Shown: positions 5,588 through 11,808 of the stretch, piece by piece | Layout of the letters: each line of letters starts with the position of its first letter | Position numbering within the stretch: position 1 is the stretch's first letter | DNA from: a virus | Length of the DNA stretch: 21,921 bases | Direction: 5' to 3' (one strand) | IMG/VR virus record: IMGVR_UViG_3300044998_000166 | Location: 1 to 21,921 of that record | The notes under the pieces: generated by a model | What the model was told of the DNA's origin: nothing | The model's input: the letters and a program-made list of their open reading frames with translations, nothing else | Databases searched by the model: none | Program-made: the position numbers and the translations under genes

Positions 5588-6733
5588 ATGACTACCCTCA
5601 TGCAGGCATCCCGCCAGTGGGCCTCCCGTCCGGCTGACGAACGCTTCCTGTCGTTGGACGAGCTTTACGCCAAGGTCCGTCGCGAGCGGGAGAACTCGAT
5701 TCAGTCGGTGATCTCGACGCGCAAGATCAAAGTGCAGCCGCACCCCATCGACACGCGCCGTGGCATCGTCATCGCGGGCGAGAACACTGTCGCTGCCCCG
5801 ACGAACTGGTCCTTCAACCAGCTTGCCCAACTCGCTGGCGCACCGGCTTCCTACCTTCGGAAGCTGCCCGCGCCCATCGTGGCCGACGCCATGAACTATG
5901 GCCTTCGCTTCAACCGTGATGCCGAGGAAGTCGGCATCCTGCACACCACGATGGATGTCGTCGTTGACAACGACACGGGCCTCGTCGACGACGAAAACAC
6001 CATCGGGTATCAGGAGCTTCGCGCCGCCACCGGCCCGCGTTATGGCCGTATCTGGAACGAGGACATCGTTGGCGCGCTGATCCAGAAGTTCGGAGACGGA
6101 CGGACGGGCGACTTCAGGGTTCCGGGCGAGTTCGGCAAGGATGTCCCCATCACGCGGAACAACACCACGATCTATGGCTCCGACCGCGACATCTTCGTCT
6201 TCCTTGCCGACGAGCACAATCGGATTGAGGTCAAGGACCGCCGCGCCGGACAGCCCGGGTCTCTCGCTCGCGGATTTTTCGTCTGGAACTCGGAAGTCGG
6301 GGCACAGTCCATCGGCGCAGCCTTCTTCCTCTTTGATTACGTCTGCATGAACCGGATCGTCTGGGGCGTTCAGGAGTTCAAGGAAATCCGGCTCCGCCAT
6401 ACCGCTTCGGCTCCCGACCGCTGGCTGGAAGAAATCAGCCCCGTGCTGATCGAATACTCGAACGCCTCTGCTGCGCCCATCGAGCAGACTATCCGGGAAG
6501 CTCAGCAGAAGAAGTTCGACGACGATCTCGACGCTTTCCTTGCCAAGCGGTTCTCGAAGTCCGAGACTGTCGCCATCAAGGCAGCGCACGAGCGCGAAGA
6601 ATCTCGGCCTATCGAGACCCTCTGGGATGCCGTCACCGCCGTCACGGCCCACGCCAAGACGCTCCCGCACCAGGACGCTCGTGTCGAGATGGAGCGGAAG
6701 GGCGGCGCGATCCTCGATCTCGTCGCTGCCTGA
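5588..6733 (+). CDS. DUF932 family protein
   Basis: This 381-residue protein resembles the DUF932 (phage/plasmid-like) family of unknown function. Seen features are the N-terminal repeat-like region with NWSFNQLAQLAGAPASYLRKLP (about residues 77-98), the central GSDRDIFVFLADEHNRIEVKD, then GFFVWNSEVGAQSIGAAFFLFDYVCMNRIVWGV, which is characteristic of the family, and a long helical, charged C-terminus. There is no signal peptide or membrane segment. The ATG at 5588 is preceded by GGAGA 11 bases upstream. The gene has its own candidate promoter and is followed by two tandem hairpins, so it forms a separate transcription unit between nrdJ and the thyX cluster. DUF932 proteins are abundant in phages and plasmids; no biochemical role is claimed here. 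Confidence 0.85.
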   Translation: MTTLMQASRQWASRPADERFLSLDELYAKVRRERENSIQSVISTRKIKVQPHPIDTRRGIVIAGENTVAAPTNWSFNQLAQLAGAPASYLRKLPAPIVADAMNYGLRFNRDAEEVGILHTTMDVVVDNDTGLVDDENTIGYQELRAATGPRYGRIWNEDIVGALIQKFGDGRTGDFRVPGEFGKDVPITRNNTTIYGSDRDIFVFLADEHNRIEVKDRRAGQPGSLARGFFVWNSEVGAQSIGAAFFLFDYVCMNRIVWGVQEFKEIRLRHTASAPDRWLEEISPVLIEYSNASAAPIEQTIREAQQKKFDDDLDAFLAKRFSKSETVAIKAAHEREESRPIETLWDAVTAVTAHAKTLPHQDARVEMERKGGAILDLVAA

Positions 6734-6739
6734 CGCAAC

Positions 6740-6775
6740 GACTGGCGGGGCTTTCTCCTCCCTGTCCCGCCAGTC
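6740..6775 (+). terminator. terminator-like hairpin 1 after the DUF932 gene
   Basis: A 10-bp perfect stem, GACTGGCGGG (6740-6749) with CCCGCCAGTC (6766-6775), starts seven bases after the DUF932 stop. It lacks a T-run but is immediately followed by a second strong hairpin. Confidence 0.6.
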
Positions 6776-6779
6776 CAGT

Positions 6780-6809
6780 CCCCCGGCTTTCGTTCTCCCA
6801 GGCCGGGGG
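6780..6809 (+). terminator. terminator-like hairpin 2 after the DUF932 gene
   Basis: CCCCCGGC (6780-6787) pairs with GCCGGGGG (6802-6809) across a 14-nt loop. It is followed by CGCCATTTCTCTC, a weak pyrimidine tract. Together with hairpin 1 it makes a double-hairpin block 48 bp before the next start codon. Confidence 0.55.
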
Positions 6810-6857
6810 GCGCCATTTCTCTCATCAACCTACTGGCAGCACCTCAGGAGCCTCAGA

Positions 6858-7136
6858 ATGACCGTCAGACCGAAGTTGCCGAACCCCATGTTTTTTGAGG
6901 GAATCGGAATCTGCTTCTGGGAAGGGCCTCCCGAATACCGTTGCCCGAACCGCAACGAGTTCTTCGTCAGTGGCGCTATCCCTCAGGGTTACCGCGCCCG
7001 TCAGCACCTCACCCGAGAGTATTGGATCGTTCGTCCGACGCATTACGCGCGTCTCGTCAAGAACTTTGAGCGTGGAGACCCCATCGCCAAGAACTCCAAC
7101 GGCGTTCCGATCCCCCGGACCTCGTTCGAGGTCTGA
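6858..7136 (+). CDS. hypothetical protein, 92 aa
   Basis: This is an unrecognised 92-residue protein starting MTVRPKLPNPMFFEGIGICF. The ATG at 6858 is chosen because CAGGAG lies seven bases upstream and the earlier in-frame starts fall inside the DUF932 gene. It is basic and rich in aromatic residues (FWEGPPEYRCPNRNEFF), and ends in a segment, HYARLVKNFERGDPIAKN, that looks helical and charged. It has no membrane segment. It opens the cluster leading to the DUF550 gene and thyX. No promoter was recognised between the double hairpin and this gene, so read-through may matter. Confidence 0.65.
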   Translation: MTVRPKLPNPMFFEGIGICFWEGPPEYRCPNRNEFFVSGAIPQGYRARQHLTREYWIVRPTHYARLVKNFERGDPIAKNSNGVPIPRTSFEV

Positions 7137-7159
7137 ATCCCGTCAGCCCCTCACCCCCA

Positions 7160-7169
7160 CCCCCCCCCC
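7160..7169 (+). repeat. C10 homopolymer
   Basis: Ten consecutive C follow a C5 run in the 56-bp gap between genes. Such tracts are prone to length variation and to sequencing error. No coding frame crosses it in the calls made here. Confidence 0.8.
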
Positions 7170-7192
7170 AAGAGATGCAAGGAGAGAAAAAT

Positions 7193-7372
7193 ATGGGTAT
7201 ACTTCCGGTAAACCTTTTCGTATGGGTTTCCGAGAACGGAAGGATCACCGGGCCTTTCGTCAACCGCGAATCGGCTGCCGCATACGGCAACAAGGCGCGG
7301 GAGCGCGGAAGCGTTGTCGGCCTGGTCAACCCCTACTTTCCGGTCGGAAAGGAACTGACGGATGCCGTATGA
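7193..7372 (+). CDS. small hypothetical protein, 59 aa
   Basis: This 59-residue protein begins MGILPVNLFVWVSENGRITG. The ATG at 7193 follows AAGGAGAG by six bases; the upstream in-frame ATG at 7175 lies before that Shine-Dalgarno and is less likely. The sequence FVWVSENGRITGPFVNRESAAAYGNKARERG reads like a small alpha/beta protein with an alternating beta strand and a basic helix. It overlaps the DUF550-like gene by 11 nt, which suggests coupled translation with a nucleotide-metabolism gene. No family was recognised. Confidence 0.65.
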   Translation: MGILPVNLFVWVSENGRITGPFVNRESAAAYGNKARERGSVVGLVNPYFPVGKELTDAV

Positions 7373-7766
7373 CTTCACCGCACACCTCACGCGGCAGGCG
7401 GCCTTCAGCCGCGCCATGTTTGGTCCGGGTCCGCGAACCGAGGGCGTTCTCGACCACATCCGAAAGGAGATGGCCGAAGTTCGAGATGCTGTCGCTTCCG
7501 GAGACCTCTGTCATGCCGTCGAGGAGTGGGTCGACCTCTGCATCCTCAGCCTCGACGGCCTTCTTCGCGCGGTTCGCGAGCACGAAGAGAGCGTGCGGCC
7601 CGACCAACGCATCAATCACGACACGGTTGCCCTGATCGCCGCGCAGAGGATCATCGACAAGCAAGGGAAGAACGAGCTTAGGGAATGGCCCGACTGGCGC
7701 ACCGCCGATCCCGAGAAAGCCATCACTCACGAGAGGTTCCGGCATGAAGATCGAGCGAAACCGTAA
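7362..7766 (+). CDS. DUF550 dATP/dGTP pyrophosphohydrolase-like protein
   Basis: This 134-residue protein matches the DUF550 (dATP/dGTP pyrophosphohydrolase) pattern in order: an N-terminal RQAAFSRAMFGPGPRTEGVLDHIRKE with the FGPG turn, then EMAEVRDAV...EEWVDLCILSLDGLLRA, which carries the acidic metal-binding helices typical of the all-alpha NTP-pyrophosphatase (MazG-like) fold, and a C-terminal KQGKNELREWPDWRTADPEKAITHER. The expected reaction is dATP or dGTP to the monophosphate plus pyrophosphate. The ATG at 7362 follows AAAGGAAC. It overlaps the gene before it by 11 nt and thyX by 23 nt, placing it firmly in the nucleotide module. The family call is good; substrate preference is not visible. 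Confidence 0.85.
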   Translation: MPYDFTAHLTRQAAFSRAMFGPGPRTEGVLDHIRKEMAEVRDAVASGDLCHAVEEWVDLCILSLDGLLRAVREHEESVRPDQRINHDTVALIAAQRIIDKQGKNELREWPDWRTADPEKAITHERFRHEDRAKP

Positions 7767-8631
7767 CTACCGGATCGAAGACGTTCTCGGAGTCGAAATC
7801 CCGGTTTTGGATCACGGCATGATCCGGGTCATCGACTACATGGGCGACGACGCCGCCGTAGTGCAGGCCGCGCGTGTCAGCTATGGCAAGGGCACCAAGA
7901 CCCCTTCCGACGACCGTAGCCTCATCCGCTACCTCATGCGCAATCGGCACACCTCACCGTTCGAGATGTGCGAGATCAAGCTGCACCTCAAAATGCCGAT
8001 CTTCGTCGCGAGGCAATGGGTCAGGCACCGGACTGCGAGTTTGAACGAGGTTTCAGGCCGCTATTCTCTCGTCAAGGAAGAGTTCTACGTCCCCTCAGGG
8101 CCTGCCCTCGCTCCGCAGTCGTCGAGCAACAAGCAAGGCCGGGAAGGCGGATACTCGAACTCGGACAGAGCCATCCTCGAAACCGTTATGGCTACGTCGG
8201 CTACCGAAGCCTTTGAGGTATACAAGAGCCTCTTGGTCGAGAGCGGCTATAACCTGACGCGAGAACTGGCAAGGTGCGTCCTGCCGCTCTCTACCTACAC
8301 CGAGTTCTACTGGAAGATCGACGTTCACAACCTGCTGCATTTCCTGAAGCTGCGGGACGACCCCCATGCGCAGCACGAGATTCAAGTTTACGCTCGCGAG
8401 ATCGCAAGGATCATGGACATCTGGATGCCGATGACGATGGAAGCCTGGCGAGACTACGTCCAAGACGCAGTTACGCTCTCCCGTTCCGAAATGGAGGTCA
8501 TCCGCAGCGTCGTTCCGGACGACCTCTGGACAAGGCTGTATGAGGCCTTCGAGAACTCTGAACGCTTCGGCAGGACCGAAGCCCTCGAAGCCGTCCACAA
8601 GCTGCACGCCATTCGCGGAGCCGAGTCATGA
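7744..8631 (+). CDS. thyX: FAD-dependent thymidylate synthase ThyX
   Basis: ThyX makes dTMP from dUMP using methylene-tetrahydrofolate, NADPH and FAD. The 295-residue protein has the diagnostic ThyX motif RHRTASLNEVSGRYS at residues 94-108. It also has the flanking helix HTSPFEMCEIKLHLKMPIFVARQW and the C-terminal substrate-binding region LARCVLPLSTYTEFYWKIDVHNLLHFLKLR. The size is slightly long for the family because of an extended C-terminal helical tail. GAGAGG lies seven bases upstream of the ATG. The start is inside the DUF550 gene and the stop overlaps the next small gene by ATGA, so this is a tightly coupled operon. With NrdJ it gives the phage its own dTTP supply. Confidence 0.97.
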   Translation: MKIERNRNYRIEDVLGVEIPVLDHGMIRVIDYMGDDAAVVQAARVSYGKGTKTPSDDRSLIRYLMRNRHTSPFEMCEIKLHLKMPIFVARQWVRHRTASLNEVSGRYSLVKEEFYVPSGPALAPQSSSNKQGREGGYSNSDRAILETVMATSATEAFEVYKSLLVESGYNLTRELARCVLPLSTYTEFYWKIDVHNLLHFLKLRDDPHAQHEIQVYAREIARIMDIWMPMTMEAWRDYVQDAVTLSRSEMEVIRSVVPDDLWTRLYEAFENSERFGRTEALEAVHKLHAIRGAES

Positions 8632-8792
8632 GGGTGGGCAGCTACGATGTCCTCGCAAGGTCTCCGAGCGGAAGGCGGGTTCTGGTCGCATACCGCCCTC
8701 CATGGGCACCCGGGCACTGGCTTTGGATCGTCATTTTCAACGGCGGGAAGCTGAAGCGTATCTACAATCCCATGCTGAGAGCGAAAATATGA
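8628..8792 (+). CDS. small hypothetical protein, 54 aa
   Basis: This 54-codon frame starts on an ATGA overlap with the thyX stop and ends on an ATGA overlap with the next gene. It encodes MRVGSYDVLARSPSGRRVLV followed by an aromatic, hydrophobic centre (PPWAPGHWLWIVIFNGGKL) and a basic end, KRIYNPMLRAKI. The alternating pattern suggests a small beta-rich protein. It is recognisable only because it fills the gap exactly in an otherwise gapless operon. Function is unknown. Confidence 0.65.
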   Translation: MRVGSYDVLARSPSGRRVLVAYRPPWAPGHWLWIVIFNGGKLKRIYNPMLRAKI

Positions 8793-9079
8793 CCGAAAAG
8801 AAGCGCCTCGTCGTCCCCCACGGTCGGCCCCTTTACTTCCCGGCGTGCGGAGACCCGGACGTGCTCTACCTGTGCGCCTGCTGCCTTCGGTATGGCATCA
8901 CGGTCAAGTATAGGCTTCGCGATCTCTACATGAACGACCCGGCCTGTAATCCGTGGGGAAACTCTTCGGACACCGGCGTCTACTATGTCTGCCGCTACCA
9001 CGTTCCCAAGAACGCGGTGATCTACAATCCGGTCGACAGGACTCTTCGCGACAAGCGCGGAGACATCGTAAGCGGTTGA
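8789..9079 (+). CDS. Cys-rich hypothetical protein, 96 aa
   Basis: This 96-residue protein starts at ATG 8789, overlapping the preceding stop by ATGA. Six cysteines and a late His (ACGDPDVLYLCACCLRYG, then DPACNPWG and YVCRYH) could bind a metal ion, though the spacing does not match a named zinc-finger family. The segment VIYNPVDRTLRDKRGD resembles the IYNPM stretch at the end of the previous small protein. The stop codon TGA is embedded in the -35 element of the promoter at 9076. Function is unknown; metal binding is inference. Confidence 0.7.
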   Translation: MTEKKRLVVPHGRPLYFPACGDPDVLYLCACCLRYGITVKYRLRDLYMNDPACNPWGNSSDTGVYYVCRYHVPKNAVIYNPVDRTLRDKRGDIVSG

Positions 9080-9104
9080 CAGAAAACTTACGGTATGCTT
9101 ACTT
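9076..9104 (+). promoter_or_regulatory. candidate promoter for the DUF3310-gapR-methyltransferase operon
   Basis: A perfect TTGACA (9076-9081) is followed after 17 bp by TTACTT (9099-9104), with TATGC just before it. It lies in the only sizeable gap between 8628 and 10093 and 29 bp before the next ATG. The upstream gene's TGA lies inside TTGACA. Confidence 0.5.
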
Positions 9105-9132
9105 CACGGGAAGCAAGAAAGGATTTCAAGCC

Positions 9133-9609
9133 ATGACCAAAGACCCTCTGTCCGATCAGATCGGAGGAGACCATTACAAGCGCATGGGCATGGAGCCTTT
9201 CGAGTTCTCGCTGAAAGCCCGACACGACCCTTTCGTGTTTTCGGTCGTGAAGTATGTCTCCCGCCATTCCCTGAAGGGCGGTCGGCAAGACCTCGAAAAG
9301 GCTCTTCATGTCTGCAAGTTGCGGCAGAATCTCGTAGGGTATCCGCAACCTGTGGAGATGACGTTCGGTTTCGGGCGATACAGCGCCCTTCCTCTCAGCG
9401 TCAAGCCCGAGGAAATACCTCATCGAGACCTGGTGTTTCGGTTTTGCTATGCCAACAGGGCCTTTCTCTCCGAAAACGACGCCACGGTGATCCTGCTCGC
9501 TCACGAATGGAACTACCTGCCGGGTGACGATCCAATCGGCGACAAGGTCATTTGCGCCGTCAAGCAAGCAATCGACACCAGATACCCGATGGACCGCGCG
9601 AATGACTGA
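9133..9609 (+). CDS. DUF3310 domain protein with extra C-terminal domain
   Basis: This 158-residue protein begins with the DUF3310 pattern DQIGGDHYKRMGMEPFEFSL, then VFSVVKYVSRHSLKGGRQDLEKALHV, at residues 8-65. DUF3310 proteins are small phage proteins sometimes annotated as nucleotide kinases without firm evidence. Residues 75-158 form a second region (TFGFGRYSALPLSVKPEEIPHRDL and following) that is not usual for DUF3310. It faintly recalls the FGK-Y-G-P-L pattern of small DUF3820-like proteins; this is weak. The ATG at 9133 follows AAAGGA by nine bases. It is the first gene after the promoter at 9076 and overlaps the next gene by 8 nt. Confidence 0.75.
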   Translation: MTKDPLSDQIGGDHYKRMGMEPFEFSLKARHDPFVFSVVKYVSRHSLKGGRQDLEKALHVCKLRQNLVGYPQPVEMTFGFGRYSALPLSVKPEEIPHRDLVFRFCYANRAFLSENDATVILLAHEWNYLPGDDPIGDKVICAVKQAIDTRYPMDRAND

Positions 9610-10093
9610 GCTCGTCGTCATCCCTGCCCACCTCGGAACGCTCGACCCGAACGGGGTTCCCGTGATCGGATGGCTTGTCGAACCCGACGTGATCTCCGGC
9701 GGCGTCGAGGTCTCTCCGATCCTTCTTCCCGCAGACTTCACGGTCGGCCCTCTGAAGGCCGTCATGCCGATGAAGGTGACTGTCGAAGACAAGAACGCCA
9801 TCACCGGGGTCGACCTGACCGCACTCGACATCCTGAGAACCGACAAGTGCTACCGGAGCAAATCCTTCTGGCACTTCAAGGACGAATCCGGCTTGGAGTT
9901 CCTCTTCACCATCGAGAGCGGAAAGGAAATCCCGAACGACCATCGCGTCGTCAAGATCAACCGGGAAGCGTTCTTTGAGCGGCGCAGGAGCCTTCCCGTC
10001 GTGGATACCGCGCTTCTGTTCAACGGCGTCGAGATCGCGCCACCCGAAGCTGACGCCGCACCGGACGAAGAAGACGACTACGATCTGATCTGA
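9602..10093 (+). CDS. hypothetical protein with acidic C-terminal tail, 163 aa
   Basis: This 163-residue protein begins MTELVVIPAHLGTLDPNGVP at an ATG inside the end of the DUF3310 gene. The body is rich in beta-prone stretches (SPILLPADFTVGPLKAVMPMKVTVED). The end is an acidic tail, PDEEDDYDLI, closing with hydrophobic residues, reminiscent of the tails by which single-stranded DNA-binding proteins recruit partners. No OB-fold signature could be confirmed by eye. It precedes the gapR-like gene by 13 bp. Function is unknown; a DNA-replication role is suggested only by context and tail. Confidence 0.7.
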   Translation: MTELVVIPAHLGTLDPNGVPVIGWLVEPDVISGGVEVSPILLPADFTVGPLKAVMPMKVTVEDKNAITGVDLTALDILRTDKCYRSKSFWHFKDESGLEFLFTIESGKEIPNDHRVVKINREAFFERRRSLPVVDTALLFNGVEIAPPEADAAPDEEDDYDLI

Positions 10094-10106
10094 GAAAGGA
10101 GACACA

Positions 10107-10418
10107 ATGGCACCCGTGAAAGTGGAAATCGAAGACATGGACGAAGAGGACATGATTGGTTCGCTGGAAGACGTATCCGGCAACGCTTCGGTCTCGACGC
10201 GTGAGCTTCGCGCGTTCGTCGAACGCTACGAGACCCTTCAGGCCGACAAGGATTCCATCGCGAAGGAGCAGAAGGAAGTCATGGCCGAAGCCAAGGCTCG
10301 CGGATACGACACCAAGGTCCTTCGGCGTCTGATTGCCCTTCGCAAGCGTGACGCCGACGATGTCGCCGAGGAGGAGGCCGTCCTCGATCTCTACAGGTCT
10401 GCTCTCGGGATGCTTTGA
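10107..10418 (+). CDS. GapR-like DNA-binding protein (DUF2312)
   Basis: This 103-residue protein contains the DUF2312/GapR core: LRAFVERYETLQADKDSIAK, then EVMAEAKARGYDTKVLRRLIALRKRDADDVAEEEAVLDLYRSALGM. The ELRAFVER, EAKARGYDTK and LRKRD pieces align with the conserved helices of the family. GapR in Caulobacter is a dimeric/tetrameric clamp that binds overtwisted, AT-rich DNA ahead of moving replication and transcription machinery and stimulates topoisomerases. Here an extra acidic N-terminus of about 25 residues (VEIEDMDEEDM) precedes the core. The start is clear: AAAGGAGA lies five bases before the ATG at 10107. It sits between two acidic-tailed proteins and upstream of the methyltransferase. 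Family assignment is confident; the role in the phage is inferred. Confidence 0.9.
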   Translation: MAPVKVEIEDMDEEDMIGSLEDVSGNASVSTRELRAFVERYETLQADKDSIAKEQKEVMAEAKARGYDTKVLRRLIALRKRDADDVAEEEAVLDLYRSALGML

Positions 10419-10441
10419 CCGTGGGAACAGGTCTGGACAAG

Positions 10442-10795
10442 ATGAGCGCGCTGGCACGTTGCGGGATGTCTGACATCCGCCTTCGTGCCAGCCGTTTCGA
10501 CCCCCCTGAAACCGTTCGAGGCCCGTCACCCGGCTCGAAGGTGACTGAGTGGTCCGCGACCATAACGCACCTGAATCCTGCCAAACCGATGGTCAGGGCC
10601 GTTCGATCAGACGCGAACGAGGCGCTGGACGCCGCAGCCGAGCGTTTCCTAGCCATCTTCCGCGACGGAAAGAAACTCGACCCCTTTGAGGAAGCGAAGG
10701 TTTCTCCTCCCGCGAAGAAGCGCGCCGGTAGCAAGGCCAAAGCCGCCAGCAAACATCCCGAAGAAGACGATGAAGATTGGAGCATCCTGATATGA
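10442..10795 (+). CDS. hypothetical protein with basic linker and acidic tail
   Basis: This is an unrecognised protein of 117 residues if it starts at ATG 10442. GTG 10421, TTG 10415 and ATG 10466 are in-frame alternatives, and none has a convincing Shine-Dalgarno. The frame is open from the gapR-like stop to the next ATG. Its C-terminal third is a Lys/Ala linker, AKKRAGSKAKAASKH, followed by the acidic tip PEEDDEDWSILI. This linker-plus-acidic-tip design resembles SSB-type tails and echoes the tail of the protein ending at 10093. It overlaps the next gene by ATGA. Function is unknown. Confidence 0.65.
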   Translation: MSALARCGMSDIRLRASRFDPPETVRGPSPGSKVTEWSATITHLNPAKPMVRAVRSDANEALDAAAERFLAIFRDGKKLDPFEEAKVSPPAKKRAGSKAKAASKHPEEDDEDWSILI

Positions 10796-11013
10796 AGAGA
10801 TACCCAAAGCACGTCCTGGAAGCCGCGAGACGGTTTCGGGATGTCGGACTACCTGCGGAGATCACCAAGAGCAAGCGCCATTACCAGATACGGGTGCTCG
10901 GAGAACTCGTCTACACCCTTCACGCCGGAACGAAAGACTCACGGCCACGAGACGCCGCGAACCTTCGTCAGGCCGTCAGGTCAACAGCAGTCAGGCACGG
11001 GCTCATCGCATGA
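10792..11013 (+). CDS. small basic hypothetical protein, 73 aa
   Basis: This 73-residue basic protein begins MKRYPKHVLEAARRFRDVGL at an ATGA overlap and ends at an ATGA-type overlap with the methyltransferase gene. The layout is helix, then SKRHYQIRVLGELVYTLHAGTKDSRPRDAANLRQAVR. This has the outline of small alpha-beta-beta-alpha proteins of the HicA or double-stranded RNA-binding type that are common in phage small-gene operons. The resemblance is by shape only and no antitoxin partner is adjacent, so it is left as hypothetical. Confidence 0.7.
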   Translation: MKRYPKHVLEAARRFRDVGLPAEITKSKRHYQIRVLGELVYTLHAGTKDSRPRDAANLRQAVRSTAVRHGLIA

Positions 11014-11645
11014 CTGAAATCTTCACGTCGGGACCGTTTGCCGGTCTCCGCAAGGGCCACTATCGGGCCATTCTTGCTGACCCGCCTTGGAGCTTCGCGA
11101 CACGATCCGACAAGGGCAAGGACCGTTCTCCCGAGCAGCATTACGAGTGCATGACGCTTGACGAGATCAAGGCGCTTCCCGTCTCGCAGATCGCCGCGAA
11201 GGACTGCGCCATGTTTCTCTGGGTCATCGACACGCATCTGCCGATGGCCTTTGAGGTTCTGGATGCGTGGGGCTTCAGCTACAAGACCAAGGCGTTCACA
11301 TGGGCCAAGACCAACAAGGGCGGAGGCTCTCGACCGGCAGGAGACGACGCGGCATGGTTCAAGGGCATGGGGTTCTGGACTCGGGCCAACCCCGAAGACT
11401 GCCTGTTGGCGACCAGAGGAGCCCCCAAGCGCCGAGACACCGGGAAGGCCGTCAGGCGTCTGTTGGTGGCCGAGAGGCGAGAGCACAGCCGCAAGCCGGA
11501 CGAAATCTATGACCGGATAGAAGAGCTTGTCCCCGGCCCCTACGCCGAGCTTTTCAGCCGCACCGAGCGCGCGGGGTGGGATTGCGCGGGCCAACAGCGC
11601 GGAAGATTTCGAGCGCCGCGAGAAGACTGGATGGACATGATATGA
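11010..11645 (+). CDS. MT-A70 family DNA N6-adenine methyltransferase
   Basis: This is a 211-residue MT-A70-type methyltransferase. The catalytic DPPW motif is at residues 24-27 (ILADPPWSFA), followed by the conserved HYECMTLDEIKALPV, then AMFLWVIDTHLPMAFEVLDAWGF and FKGMGFWTRANPEDCLLATRG. SRKPDEIYDRIEELVPGPYAELFSR lies near the C-terminus, with the KPDE and ELF-R pieces typical of the family. It would transfer methyl from S-adenosylmethionine to the adenine N6 amino group. As no cognate restriction enzyme gene is next to it, it is probably an orphan enzyme protecting phage DNA or marking it for regulation. It overlaps both neighbours by ATGA-type junctions. Confidence 0.93.
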   Translation: MTEIFTSGPFAGLRKGHYRAILADPPWSFATRSDKGKDRSPEQHYECMTLDEIKALPVSQIAAKDCAMFLWVIDTHLPMAFEVLDAWGFSYKTKAFTWAKTNKGGGSRPAGDDAAWFKGMGFWTRANPEDCLLATRGAPKRRDTGKAVRRLLVAERREHSRKPDEIYDRIEELVPGPYAELFSRTERAGWDCAGQQRGRFRAPREDWMDMI

Positions 11646-11797
11646 ACGAGGACACCATCACAGAGCCTCTGCGCGCCTTCCTGACGGCCTTTGGGCTTTT
11701 CCCTGCTTCCGATACCCGGGAAAACCCAAAGGCCGTCCCTGAGCCGAATCTGAAGGCGTGGCGGCCATCCTACCCAAACGAAGAACCTCCGTTCTGA
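11642..11797 (+). CDS. small hypothetical protein, 51 aa
   Basis: This 51-residue frame starts on an ATGA overlap with the methyltransferase stop. It encodes MNEDTITEPLRAFLTAFGLF and then a Pro-rich, apparently unstructured tail ending in SYPNEEPPF. The acidic-then-hydrophobic start suggests one short amphipathic helix. Existence is supported mainly by the overlap and by the Shine-Dalgarno of the next gene lying at its end. Function is unknown. Confidence 0.55.
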   Translation: MNEDTITEPLRAFLTAFGLFPASDTRENPKAVPEPNLKAWRPSYPNEEPPF

Positions 11798-11808
11798 GGA
11801 ACTCCCCC

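Noticed and set aside
10792-11013. HicA toxin of a toxin-antitoxin pair
   Set aside because: The likeness is in secondary-structure outline only, the catalytic His context is not clear and no HicB-like partner is adjacent.
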